A DNA stretch of 64,000 nucleotides from Asterella californica (GCA_036924285.1 JAYKYS010000006.1:30168001-30232000), one strand, 5' to 3'; shown: positions 1 through 11,430, counted from the first letter of the stretch. Numbers and translations are program-made. The notes: generated by a model from the sequence alone, not told the origin.

Positions 1-333
1 CTGTCCTGCCACGTTCCTGATCCAATGTGGTTTCTGTCACATATGCTCTCTCTCGGACGCAGCTCTCAAACCTAACACACGGAAAATCATCAAAATTTGT
101 CGAAAACTACTGTGTTGCTCAAACCACTGCGCAACCTACATCCACCAAGCTCTATGTGCACTAAAATGGGTCCACACTTAATTAAGAGCAGCAATGACAG
201 AGGATGAAGCAACATGTCATTTGCAAAGAAGAAGCTTTGTATATAAGTGCTATTGTAGAAAGACACATGAGTTTCCACATTATGCTTACCTTCACGAGAG
301 TAAATTTTATGCGCCAAGTTGAACTTCCATACT

Positions 334-402
334 TCTAGAATTTATCTGAGACAGAATTGAGAGCAAATTTTGCTCTCAATTCTGTCTCAGATAAATTCTA
401 GA
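334..402. repeat. Perfect 69-nt palindrome
   Basis: Two 34-nt arms, perfectly complementary by eye, flank a single central base at 368. The equivalent place in A2 (about 31610-31660) has one arm only and is not palindromic, so the second arm arose in this copy. Confidence 0.9.
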
Positions 403-1752
403 CCTTCTGGTTGAGATAGCAAGTTTGGATCTCAATGGACCAAGTGTGATTGAACACCCAGTCTAGGCTTGTCCTTCATGGAGAAACCACACTGGATTCT
501 GGAACGTGGCGTGACGAAAACTATATACTTGGTTCCGTAAGGTATCAGTCTTGGCTTCCTTGCAATTGTATGTGTTGTGCTCCAAGAGACAAAAATCATC
601 AAATCATGACATTCTCTTGCTGAAAACAGAAGCCTTGGGACAGAAAATTAAAGTGAAGGGAGCATTCAACGACTATATAACGAATACGTGGTTTACAACC
701 TAAAGCAGGTGAGGAAAAATAAAATCTAGTATTAATTATTAGAGTTGCACTCCTCATGACGTGCATCTCACCAGCGGAAGGGCTTCTTCATTTCAACTCA
801 CTATTTAAGGATTTTTGGTATGTGCAGGTGATGCCGACATTTCGGGCGAGGATCACGATTCGAAAGTTTGGTCTATGTGGAGGAGGAGTGGAAAATTCCA
901 TGTTGCAGTGTTGGATAAAGTGAACTCCACAAGAATAAAGGGTTCCACAAGGAGATCTAGAAGCGTGGTATCGGCAGAACGGGAGTGCTCGAGCAAATCT
1001 GAAACGCGAAAGGTCTGGTGTAGACACGGGTTTTCGTGGGCGCATTACACTTTTAGGTCAACATTAATTAGAGCGTTGTACATTACGGGGAAATGACAGG
1101 TACTCAACTTATTGATAGATCTTCATAGTTATGTCTCCTTGTCATAGTTATGTCACACAAGGAGAATGTGCAATTGTATATATGATATCATGATCATTCG
1201 CCTCATAAATCTTTCCACCTCGTTCAGCTCCAATACTAATGGTGTGTCTCCTGCACACTCCCGGGACAGTCTCCCTACGAGCTACAATAGATACACATAT
1301 ATAACACAAACATGTAAACAAAACCCAAAATGTATTTATTGAATGTCTGCATGTACACTGAATGTCTACCTTCGAATATATAAGCAAGACACTGATGGCA
1401 TGAACTAGCACATGTATATATACAGCTATAAATTTAACAGCTCAAGCATGTGCGCTACCTCGATTCATAATCAAACATCAACGTTCAACTGCTTTTTCTT
1501 CTGGAGGGTGATGATCCCATGGTCTCTCATCTCCTTTACCCTCGATCATCTGAGTCATAATGTAGGCTTCCTCTGTATCGGATCGAGGCACCGATTAGCC
1601 TACGTAACTAACTGTTACTGTAGTAGTGTATTCTAGATCTCACTGATCTTGATTGACCTAGATCGTATCCTACACAGTACCTCAGAAACAAGTTTTCTAA
1701 TACATGCATATGTAGTGTTTCTGTTTCTTTCACCCACGGGCCAAACCATGGA

Positions 1753-1798
1753 GCGAGACTACAATCCTGGACAGTCTCGTCCAGGATTGTAGTCTCGC
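1753..1798. repeat. Hairpin at a deletion junction (19-bp arms, 8-nt loop)
   Basis: Arms 1753-1771 and 1780-1798 are perfect inverted copies. A2 and A3 have only the left arm, followed by about 1.4 kb absent here (61056-62444 in A3 coordinates). The right arm is therefore an inverted copy of flanking DNA inserted at the deletion junction. Confidence 0.85.
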
Positions 1799-2437
1799 CA
1801 GGATACCAACTGATCTCAACTGATTCCCGTTTTCAATCGGAAATCAACGGAAGACTCCTCTAGTTTCACAGAAATGTATCAGTTTCACCTCTTGGATACT
1901 GATTCACATGTTTCCGGATCAAGAATTTGTCAACCACACGCGGAGCTTGAGGTGATAAAATTTGTAGCTAGTTTTCATATTGTACTTGTTATCTAATCCA
2001 GACAGTATTGTGGCAGACCTGCATATTCGATAGTCGAGTGAATTGCTAACTTCTCTAAGATGGTGGAACTTTTCTTCCATATTCCGGGATGGCTTTGGCA
2101 GAGAGACTCGCAGAGAGACGCGCAGACTTACCGTATGCGTCCAGGTTGGTTTTCAGTTTTGTAATTCCAAGAAGAAGATAACTCGCTTAAGCTTATTTGG
2201 CATGAAGCCTTTTTACGGGGAGAATATGCAAGGTTGCAGTCTCTATCGCGGGCGTTAATAGACACCTTAACCAGCTGATCGTCAGTAAATGTCGTCTGTA
2301 CATTTAGAAAGAATCTCGTACTTACTAGCTAGTATGTTCTTGTCAAACCTTTGGTTCTTGGAAGATAGAACGTAGGTGTGCTAACTACCGCATCTTGAAT
2401 TCACAAAAGCAAGACTTTATTTCAAATATCTATCGAT

Positions 2438-2683
2438 TCAGCTGACAAATCCGAAACTTAACGAGAGTTCGCGTATATGCACGTAGACGACATAAAGCTG
2501 TTTCACGTCAGATGGAGCATTAAGGAGTAACCTATAGTTAGTTTCAACACGAATCATCTGAGAGGAGAGGAACAAAACAGGCTCGATACCACGAACTCCT
2601 GTAAGCAATAGGTATCCGAAGAGCATTTTGCTGCTTTCAGTGCATGGGCTAAGAGGGAACCAGGGATTCTTGAATTTGGACAA
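2438..2683 (-). CDS. Conserved 81-codon ORF of repeat A, function unknown
   Basis: An 81-codon ORF is kept with almost no change in all three copies of repeat A (here, 27960-28205 plus strand, 63070-63315 minus strand). It begins MSKFKNPWFPL and has a hydrophobic middle (KMLFGYLLLTGV, EPVLFLSS). A plausible intron lies just upstream: a GTAAGT donor after the micro-ORF region and an acceptor-like TTCAAG at the start of this ORF. It may therefore be an exon rather than a free-standing gene. No family is recognised. Because the three copies are nearly identical overall, conservation of the frame says little about selection. Confidence 0.3.
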   Translation of the reverse strand: MSKFKNPWFPLSPCTESSKMLFGYLLLTGVRGIEPVLFLSSQMIRVETNYRLLLNAPSDVKQLYVVYVHIRELSLSFGFVS

Positions 2684-2787
2684 CCCAGAAGAATATATCT
2701 TATCTTCATCAAGGTCTTATCGCTTCAGCATGTACCTTCTATAGATCACTTACCTCTCATCTTCTCCTCTTTCCATAGTCATAGTTC

Positions 2788-2883
2788 TCACTGCAGATCT
2801 GGGAACCGGTTTAGCAACCGATGCTTCAACTCTCGCTCGCATTCCGCCTCCGAGCGTTTCCTCTTGGACCTTCTCGCCACCAT
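2788..2883 (-). CDS. 31-codon basic micro-ORF of repeat A
   Basis: This ORF opens with ATG and reads MVARRSKRKRSEAE, then a charged helix-like tail ending NRFPDLQ. It carries a cluster resembling a nuclear localisation signal (SKRKR). Equivalent ORFs occur in A2 (27760-27855, plus) and A3 (63412-63507, minus) with one residue changed near the start. A GTAAGT splice donor follows shortly after the stop, so it could be an upstream ORF or part of a first exon. It is too short to assign, and chance is possible. Confidence 0.25.
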   Translation of the reverse strand: MVARRSKRKRSEAECERELKHRLLNRFPDLQ

Positions 2884-4520
2884 CATATATATAGATCGAC
2901 TACTTCTTAAGAGATATAGATACAGCTTCCGAGGTTCACCACGTCCAACTGCAACCTAACCTACCAGGGACTTTATCGGCCGGCTATGGGTGATATGCGG
3001 ATCTGCATCTTTCTCGTTCTCAAAACCGACCATTTGTGGGCACCCGCTCAAGCTTTATTTACATTCTCCTTATTTACATCCATGAACATGCATCGTAAAA
3101 ATTTCACGCGTGAACTCAGTGACACGATTGAATCCAGAGTAAATGCCGTTACAAAGTCTTTCGTTGTAAGTGTGTAAGAGAAGTGGCTCGTAATGAATCC
3201 ACTCGTTGAAGGCGCCGTTATAAGGTGCACCCTACGTTCGTCAGTACTAACTTACCAACTATGCACTGTGCGTTTCCCCAACATCTGAATTTACTGAATC
3301 AAGTTGTACCATTATTTTCTCTTTGTTGAAAACGCTACGTAACTGCACAAGATCCCTTCTTTTCTTTTGTGATGAAAGGGGGCCACGCCTAAACCCATAG
3401 AGATGGAAAAGAATTACAACAAGTTGGCCGGTGGTCTGCCAGGTGGCAGACTGCGACGTCTAAGTTCTCTGCTCTGCGTAGGAACTGCCTTAGTGGAGTC
3501 ATTTCTTGCAGGGCATTCCGCTGCTGCCGCGTGTCCTTTTTTCTGCTACGGCCACTCGAGCTAGCCGTGCTGGTGTTGTCCTACTTTCCTCGTTGTTTGC
3601 CGTTCTCTCGTCTCTGCTTGCAGTTGGATTGTGATTTTCTTCGATATCAGTTTGCTTGCAGTGGGCATCGACGATCCCGAGCGTGAAGTGCATCTCCTTC
3701 TGAAGTGCGCTTTAATCAACTCTTCATATCGGCAACGTCCGACTTTTCCATCCGCGTTAATCCTCCTTTGCTCGTTGGCTTTCTTTCTTCCGCCTTATAT
3801 TAACCTAATTGTGCGCTTCTTTCCTGAACGTGAGAGCCTTTGATGCTCGAAGCTGGGGTCGCGGGTGATGCTGGATCCGGAGTCCGCAGTGCTCTGGTGG
3901 ATGGAGTGCGTGCTTTTCGAGTCCTCAATCCGGAATTCGGTGGTAAACCTAAGCCCACTTAGCCTCTTACACTTGCCGCAACTTAGTTAGCAGCCAAGAT
4001 GTGAACCAGAAAGAATTTAAAGGTACTTTCACATGTGTCAAAACCACTGCAGATCGGAGGAGGTCCTCAACTGAAGTTTATGAATACCGAGTTTTACTGA
4101 CGTCTAAGGTGCTGGTGACCGACTAGTACTGCAACTATACCGGTATAGCTATTCAGCTGAAGCTTGGAGACTCGGGCTCATTATTGTCACCTGGCTGCGT
4201 TAGGGCAGCAGACAACATCACCCTATAAAATACACGGTGATGCACTTGGACGAAGGTCAGCTCGCTCTACGAGTCTAACAGTATTTAATTAACTAATCCA
4301 TTAGAGATAAAATAAGATTAATATTATATACTATAAGAATATTATATTTGTATTGACTCCATTACGATTTCAACACGAAAGTGGGATATTTGGTGAACAG
4401 AAGTGGAACATTTGGTGGCCATATTTGGTCTATTTGGAAGACTCTTTTGGGATTGGCTACTTGGTTATATAAGAGTTTTTACAAAACATTGATCAAATGC
4501 AGTTTGAGTTTCTGCTATTT

Positions 4521-5780
4521 TTTTAACTCTATTTTTTACTTATTTTTTAACTGTATTTTATTTTATTTGCTGAATTCTTGAATTGTTGAATTATTGAATA
4601 TATATTATTGCTTATGACCCAAGAGAGGCATATATATATTCAAGTTCAATTCAATATATATATATCATATATGTATCATTATATTGAAGATTTAACTAAA
4701 TAATTAATCTTTGTTAAGAAAGGATAAGTCTTATGTATTATAAAATTGAACTACTATAATGACCCCCTTAAAAAATTCAAAATAAAAGTGGCACATTTGG
4801 GAAACATATGTAATGGACATTTAGTGGATATTTTTAAACTATCCGGATGACAATTTTAGGACTACCCAAAGTCTCATTTTAATGAATAGACTGATTATCA
4901 AGATTTATCAATTTCAATCGTGATTTATGAAATATGTTGTTTGCATAAGATGATCTATCATACATAAAATACTCCAAAATATAAAGGAGAAAAGACTTTA
5001 TATTTCCAGAATCTTTTATGGATGTATAAATGTTATGAATCCAAAAGCTATGAGGTTTTAACTTGGTAATCTTCCTTGCATATTGATATTTTCTATCTTC
5101 GTAAGAGAGGAATTATTCACAGTGGTTAACCTTAAATTAAATCTACAAAAGAGAGCTATTTTGTATGCTATAAGAGTACGGTATTCTGGTTCCTTCTTGT
5201 CTAGTCTTATGGTCCATGGAGCATGCTTTCTCCTACATTGCTTATAATTTTTCGGCAGTTCTTGCATGCACGTTGTATATAATATTATAATATTTAACAC
5301 GTATATCAAAATATATTTTATTTAGAAATTATTGTATATTTTTCATCTTATACTTACAGTATTAAAATGAACAACTCATATGATGTTAATCTAACATCAA
5401 TTAATATGACCCAAAAGTTTACTCACTCCGTGATAAAAGTCTCACTCCCTGATCTAGTCAAGTTACGTCACTAAATTTTACCTCTCTCCACACTTTTCTC
5501 TTCCCTTCAGCATATGTACACTTACATACATATTTATTAACCGCATAGTTCTTATAATGCATATGCATGTAGAGCACACTGTTTGACTTGAACGTCGAAG
5601 GTATCTAAAACTTATCATCTAAGTACGTCTCAACAAACCAAGAGATAAACAAAATATCATACCATCATTACCAATATCACACCATCATTACCAATCACAC
5701 CTTATAGCTGTAATACGATCGTGAAAAAAGGTATAAAAATCATACAAGTACACAGAGTGCAAAGAAATCTCCACCATGTT
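4521..5780. other. AT-rich stretch without recognisable genes
   Basis: This is AT-rich, low-complexity DNA with TATATA runs near 4590-4680 and a short tandem duplication of a CCATCATTACCAAT-type unit near 5660-5700. The only ORFs are short and have no recognisable motifs. Confidence 0.6.
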
Positions 5781-8018
5781 CTCGATCCAAACAAAACACA
5801 CGGCATGCAGTAAGTCTTGAATTCCAAATCTCTCAATCTGCAAGCCTTCAACTCCAAATCACCCAGACTGAAAATCTCACACTCAAGAAGTCAAAACTTC
5901 AAAAAAATGCTCCTATGAAGCACTCGCGCATTCACCTAGAAGCTTCTTGTTTTCTATTCAAAAAGATATGTATACAAGTTGCAGGTCTCCTCTCCATTCA
6001 TTTTGCCCTCTATCCTCAATTCTTTGATGTCAAAATAGTCATTTGTTAGAAAATCCTCTAGTAGTAAGTTCCGTAAACCTCTTGTGGTGTCCACAATTTG
6101 CAAGATTTGATATTTATTTGAAAATTTTAAGTTAATGATATGTCTATATAATTGAAGTAACTTTATTATTTAAGATTACACCCTGCTTAGAGAGAAGATG
6201 ATCTGGAGACACTACACCTCTCTCTTCAGCTCTTCGGTATCTCTCTTCGATAATGATCTCACAAAAACCTAACTCTCGCTGTACACCCCCTTTGAGATTT
6301 TCCTCCTCCTTACGTGACCTCCAATGTCACCTAAAAGTGTAAAAGTGATACCTTAAACACGTGGCGTCAGAAAATTATGTGTGATTCTTTAAGTCTTGGA
6401 GTAGCGAGATGACATCAAAGATACTCCAAGTCGGTATCAATTCTTTTGTAGAAAAATGTAGATTTCATCATATGATACACTTAGGTCGAAAAGTCAAGTC
6501 GAATTAATATCTCAAGAACTATAAATCAAAGTTAAAGGATTAGAGAATGACAACAACTATATCTTGTGCTCTCGGTGTCGGAACGAGGTGATTTCAGTGG
6601 TCATATGTAGCCGTTGTGAAGTTATCTTCTGGTGAAAGTTTCAAAAGCTGACTATATGATTGACTCGATGACCATCAAGACATAAGGATCTTGCGAAAGC
6701 ATGTTAATTAGTCTTTTTGACATGTTAACTCTTTAACTTCGAGATGTCTGAAATGTCTCCTCAGATATTAGTTTGACTTGATTTTTTGATCCAAGTGTAT
6801 CACATGATGAAATCTATATTTTTCCACAAAAGAATTGGTGTTGACTTGGAGTATCTTTGATGTCATCTCGTTACCCCAAGACTTAAAGAATCGCACATAA
6901 TTTTCTGTTGCCACGTGTTTAACGTATCATTTTTACACTTTTAGGTGACATTGGAGGTCACGTAAGGAGGAGGAAAATCTCAAAGGGGTGTACAGCGAGA
7001 GTTAGGTTTTTCTGAGAACATTATCGAGGAGAGATACCGAAGAGCTGAAGAGAGAGGTGTAGTGTCCCCAGATCATCTTGCTATCCTATATCTAGCATAG
7101 TCCATTTCGAAATCTGATGGTAACCTCCTTCTAGCATCCATACTAAGTGATTGCACTAGCAAAGATCGATGGAGGTGTCTCGCATTCACAATACGTTTAA
7201 GGACATCTAGTGTCCCGTCCTTAGGCAACTTGGTGCTCCATATATTCTCGCGAAGGGGTTAGCCTACTCTAGCCTACTCTCAGTTGTGAGTTTGAGAGGA
7301 TTTGATCCTTAGACCTCCTCCCTACAGCTTTCTTAACTATCCATGGAAGTCAATTTCGCAATTGTTTTTAGAGACCAGTTTCTAAGCTTATATGTTAGTA
7401 AAATGTACTATTTCATCTTCCTTTCACTAACTCAAACGACCATAAATATCTCAAGATGTGGTCTTTTTCTACATCTTAAGATGCAAACATATACTTCACA
7501 TTAAAATTGTACATGATACAAATATAAAATATAAATTTTAAACTCACTCGGATATATGGTGCACTCTTCGGTTTCAGAAATGTTGTAAAAGTACTCCAAG
7601 TAACTTTCCGTCGGCAACTATGTCTATAACTTTTAAACTTCCAAGGTGATCAACACAATGAGACCTATTCCATGGTGTTTTCAGATTTCAAATGCTCACT
7701 TCCTCCAAAATCGATTTCTCATAGGTCTTAACTTGACTTAGAGAGTTTAACTTCTTATTAAAAGGTGAATTATTTATCATGACACGAGGCATTTTCACAT
7801 TAGGATGGATCAATTTTCCTAAAAATTATCAAAAAGGTGAAATCCTTTATTTTTCCTAGAATTTTTTGTTCTTTGATCTATCAGTTTTGGGCACGTCTTA
7901 TACTATTGGAAAGCTTAGGACAAGGACTAAATGGTTATGATTTTTTTCACACTAACAAAGGTGAAAAGGATTGTGAAATTTTAATATTATGAACTTGTAA
8001 ATTTGTTTTCATTTAGTG
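5780..8018 (+). repeat. Repeat R, copy 1, containing a fold-back element
   Basis: The segment is repeated in reverse orientation at about 38480-39960, with smaller indels. It contains the fold-back element at 6197-7079. Similarity to the second copy stops at about 8018, where Gypsy-M-associated repeats begin. No coding capacity was recognised. Confidence 0.7.
6197..7079. mobile_element. Fold-back (long inverted repeat) element
   Basis: Two arms of about 315 bp (roughly 6197-6512 and 6765-7079) are imperfect reverse complements around a loop of about 250 bp. The arms are marked by outer ends reading GATGATCTGG and CCAGATCATC. No transposase ORF is present. It fits a fold-back or MITE-like non-autonomous DNA element. 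The second copy near 39010-39690 has lost much of one arm. Confidence 0.7.
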
Positions 8019-8023
8019 GTAAG

Positions 8024-8325
8024 TCATGCGCATATACATCGCTACACAACATACATCGCTGTTAGAGGTACACTACACATGCACATAACACATAGACGAT
8101 GTCATACACATACACAAGTGTACCACAATGATAAACAGTATGTACTCACTCCATCATGCCAACGGGCTAAACAATCACTAGAGTCGAGCCAAATCCACTT
8201 TGTACTCGCAAACTGTCGTGCACATACACATCGCTACGCAACATACATCGCTGTCAAAGATACACTACACATACACATAACACATGGACGATGTCATACA
8301 CATACACAAGTGTACCACAATCATC
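8024..8325. repeat. Two direct repeats of about 105 bp
   Basis: Units at about 8026-8132 and 8218-8325 are close direct copies rich in CACATACACA-type words, separated by about 85 bp. They lie just beyond the 3' end of the minus-strand Gypsy-M polyprotein, where a 3' LTR would be expected. They may be LTR subrepeats or an LTR remnant. No matching LTR was found on the other side. Confidence 0.7.
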
Positions 8326-8492
8326 CTCCTAACTGACGGTTAGGTCCCTCTAATTTCAGATAGCTCCATATCCCAACTACGTGATGTACACCTTCATGGG
8401 TGCAAGGATCAAGAGATCGGGTGCTACATCGCCCCATCGTTAGTCGTCTGTCTGCAATTCATACCACGCAAAGATCTAATCGGCTATCTCTG

Positions 8493-9741
8493 CTATATAC
8501 ATCGAGGACAAACCCACCGTCCAGTAGGAACAACATTGAGAGGTGGAGTCAAACATGACATGTGTCAACCTCTAGAACAACCATCACACATCAACATATG
8601 GGCTGCTCCACCAGCAGACCCACACAACATACACCTCAAGCCCGCACGTACAACTGCTAAGCTTGGGTCAACGGTACCATCGATGTTGAGAAGATGACAT
8701 GACGTGCAATTACGCACATCACATTACGCACATTACATGGTCCTTCCAAACAACACCATCACGACCCTCTAACATGAGAACTCCAGAAGTTAACACCTCA
8801 CGCACTCGGTGGGTAGTCTGCTGTAGATAGATATAATCGCCAAGATGAAACTTGCGAATCGATGACCGATAATCATCTCCTCGCATATCGCAACGTGTCT
8901 CTATGTTGAGAAATCGCTAGGTTCTCAAAAGCCATAGGCATAACTCTCCGAAATATCTCTACTCGTTGAGAACATGCGTTCATCCACATATCTAGGTCAT
9001 CAAGGTTCAGCACCTCAGCAGAATCACGACAAATGACCGAAGGTAGATCTAGATCTCGACCATACAATAGAAAATACAGTGAGAAGGAAGCCAAAGATGC
9101 TGGTCGGCTAAAACGGTAGTCCATAGCCAACCATGGTAATTGCACATCCTAGTCTCTCAAGTGGCCCTTCTGCAAGCCACACTTGCGCAATCTTCACTTG
9201 CGCAATCCTCTCTTCATCGTCTGAACTACCCTCTCCGTCAAACCATCCGCCTCAAGATGATCTCGAGATGTAGTCCGATGATCAATCAATGCCTTATCAC
9301 ATAAGGTCTGAAACTCACCAAGAAACTCTGTACCTTGGTCTGTCAGTCTGGTGCTCCAAAACGACTCAGCACTCGATCTAAGAACGCATACGCCGTCTCT
9401 TCACTCGTCTTGTCCGGTAATACCACCAACTCAATCCACTTGGAGAAGTGCTCCACCATCACCAACACATACCGGTGGTGACGTACTGTCAACGGTAAAA
9501 ATCTCGTAAAATCCAAACTCCAATGGTAATCTAACTCCATAATCAGTAAGGGGTGTAACTGTGGAATAGGAGCATTAAACGATGCTCGTACTCGATCACA
9601 AACCACACATCGTGTGACAAACTGATGCACATCGACGTGCATACCACGCCACCAATATTGTCTTTGGAGTAAGCTATGCGTACGCTTCACTCCAAAATGT
9701 CCCAACTCCTCATGGGCATGTCGTACTAACTGTGCTCTCAA
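8493..9741 (-). pseudogene. Integrase with C-terminal PHD finger (Gypsy-M copy 1)
   Basis: From 9741 down, an integrase HHCC zinc domain is visible (HAHEELGHFG ... CVVCD). The core follows with a first Asp in WSLDFTRF, a second in TDQGTEF and a Glu near EADGLTERVVQ, interrupted by stops. The integrase tail (KFHLGDYIYLQQ, LEGRDGVVWKDHV) then leads into a Cys-rich module at 8499-8633. This module has CMLCG, CDGCSRG, a His in HMSC, TPPLNVVPTG and WVCPRC. That spacing (C-x2-C-x11-C-x2-C-x4-H-x2-C-x14-C-x2-C) is that of a PHD finger, which in proteins usually reads histone H3 tails. The conserved Trp before the His codon is a TGA stop here, consistent with TGG mutated. The frame ends in TAG at 8493-8495. 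Confidence 0.8.
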
Positions 9742-10119
9742 AGATGGATGTGATACTATCCGTACTCTCCCATCATCCCAGACTCAAAGTACATGTCGTT
9801 ATTCTCGTCAAAATCTCTTCGCTCGTTGAAAGACACTTGCTCCTTGACACTTATTGTGCCTATCACCACGCCAGTACATAGATACTTCATTACAGTCACA
9901 TCGTCATGGATATCTCACTGATCTGGTACATCAAGTCCACTCTTAGAATCTGGAGACTCATCGTCTACTCTCTGACCAGAGAAAGATACGACGTGGTCCT
10001 CCATACTAGAGTTCATGACCAACACACAAAGAAAGACAGATGCATGCCATCCTGGCACTATCTCCTCATCAATCTCGTCATGTCATCGAGCCCCAGTCTG
10101 ATCTTGCTGACTCGTGCAT

Positions 10120-10790
10120 GAGTTACGACTCAACCCATCGGCATCTAGATTTACAACTCCAAATCTATGTACTACCTGGAAGTCATACTCCTGTAAGATA
10201 AGAGCTCATCATGCAAGCTTCCATATAAGCTTGTCGGACTTCATCAACCACTTGAGCGGCTGGTCATCAGTGATGAGAGTAAAAGGGTTCTCAAACATCG
10301 GAAGGGTGCAATAGCCCACACTGCAGCTAAACACTCCCTCTCGTACGAACTGTACCTCACCTCTGCCGAATTGTTGGAGTGACTGACATACGTCACCACA
10401 AATCCTTTTTCTCATCATCATGCTCAGTCAGCACTGCTCCAAGTCAAACATACTCCAATCAGTGTGTAGTTGGAAAGGACGCTCCCTAACGGGTCTCCTC
10501 AAGATGGGAGCAGATGTCAATCTATCCTTGAGCTCTACAAAAGCTCGCTCCTGCTCATCTCCTCACTACCACTCTTGGTCCACCTTCATTAGCTTGGTGA
10601 ATGACTTCGCAATTGCACTAAACCTTTTCACGTATCGACGATAGAAGTTTACCAAACCAACAAATGTTTGAACTCGACTCACATTTGTGGGTCGTGGGAT
10701 ACGTGCAATAGTCTCAACTTTCATCTGTTGAACACCCAACCCACCTGGATAGATGATGTGACTCAGATACTCTACCAACTCCTAGAAGAA
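10120..10790 (-). pseudogene. RT thumb/connection and RNase H (Gypsy-M copy 1)
   Basis: The reverse strand encodes the end of a gypsy RT (VEYLSHIIYPGGLGVQQMK, VSRVQTFVGLVNFYRRYVK, FSAIAKSFTKLMKVDQEW). RNase H follows (DEKKGFV-like segment, EGVFSCSVGYC, then FTLITDDQPLKWLMKSDK). The frame is interrupted between about 10566 and 10421. The YxDD catalytic palm is absent, and the linker at 10782-11051 joins the methyltransferase tail directly to the end of the RT palm (HGLKLHLEKCKFF). Confidence 0.8.
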
Positions 10791-11430
10791 CTTACACTTT
10801 TCAAGGTGTAACTTCAACCCATGACTCGCAGTCTCTGGAGCAGTTCCCTTCTGCTCACCACCAACAACCTCCACCGCTACTGTGCGAAAAACTTCTGCAG
10901 TTCTAGCTGCAAGCTCCACACTCTCTCCTACGACATCCCATGATGTCCAAGGATGACGAACTCCACTCGCCTCGCTCCCAGCCTTTGCCTCCATCGATCC
11001 GATAGGCAAAGAGCTCAAGAGTGTCCGAGCAGTAACACCTGTCGATTGCATCCGACGCTGCTCCGGCTAACAATCCATGTCAAGTAGTTCAAGTCCATTG
11101 CTTGATCAACACTTGATGACGTGAAGTCTCTGACATCGATGCTATTATTGTCGTACTCGTAGGGAAACTCATCGCTCTCTCTCGTGTCGGCATTGAGCTC
11201 CACCAACTGCCATAATTGAGCATCCCACATAAGCCCAAGTCCTCCATCTCTGTAAGCATGTGACGCTAGAAAGCTCACCAAAGTGGATAATGCTACCATG
11301 GGCCATCCCACTAGGTTCACCACTGCCATGGGTGACGTATCGACAACTCTCACTACTTGAGATCATCGTCCTGCATCCAAGATGTTATCAATCGTGAGGT
11401 GCGCTAGTCGTCTCACTCCACTCACTCATT
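10782..11430 (-). pseudogene. C-terminal part of C5 DNA methyltransferase (Gypsy-M copy 1)
   Basis: On the minus strand this encodes SPMAVVNLVGWPMVAL, LVSFLASHAYRDGG, a motif-IX-like LNADTRESDEF and a motif-X-like QAMDLNYLTWIVS. These correspond to the same segments in copy 2. Motifs I to VIII are missing because the copy is cut at about 11430. At 11410-11408 the codon that is TGA in copy 2 is still CGA. The linker to the RT remnant (VVGESVELAARTAEVF ... EVVGGEQKG) is shared with copy 2. The region contains frameshifts. Confidence 0.75.

Larger units (their letters stand above)
1..4520 (+). repeat. Repeat A, copy A1 (inverted relative to A2)
   Basis: This segment matches 26150-32000 in reverse orientation and 59880-64000 in direct orientation, with near identity over kilobases by eye. 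The window edge cuts its left end. Compared with A2 and A3 it lacks about 1.4 kb at position 1780-1800, which removes most of the 231-codon ORF seen in A2. The match to A2 fades near 4520, in an AT-rich tract. No transposase, terminal inverted repeat or target-site duplication was found, so the mobile class is unknown. Short ORFs conserved in all three copies lie at 2438-2683 and 2788-2883. Confidence 0.85.
8340..11430 (-). mobile_element. Gypsy-M copy 1: degenerate Ty3/gypsy with DNMT tail and PHD finger
   Basis: Reading leftwards on the minus strand, the order is the C-terminal part of a C5 DNA methyltransferase, a short linker, the RT thumb/connection, RNase H, integrase and a PHD finger ending at 8493. 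The family is Ty3/gypsy because integrase follows RNase H. The left part of the methyltransferase and the RT catalytic core are absent, and frames are broken by several stops and shifts. At about 11430 the element ends abruptly against unrelated AT-rich DNA. A second copy lies at 41170-53330 in the opposite orientation. Confidence 0.85.

Noticed and set aside
1148..1636. 87- and 74-codon ORFs repeated near identically in A1, A2 and A3
   Set aside because: Their identity follows from recent duplication of the whole repeat. They have no motifs, and the plus-strand ORF is antisense to the 3' end of the 231-codon gene.
4590..4680. TATATA runs as promoters
   Set aside because: Simple AT-rich sequence with no adjacent gene.
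8016..8336. 106-codon His/Thr-rich ORF
   Set aside because: It is a by-product of two CACATACACA-rich direct repeats; the protein repeats mirror the DNA repeats.
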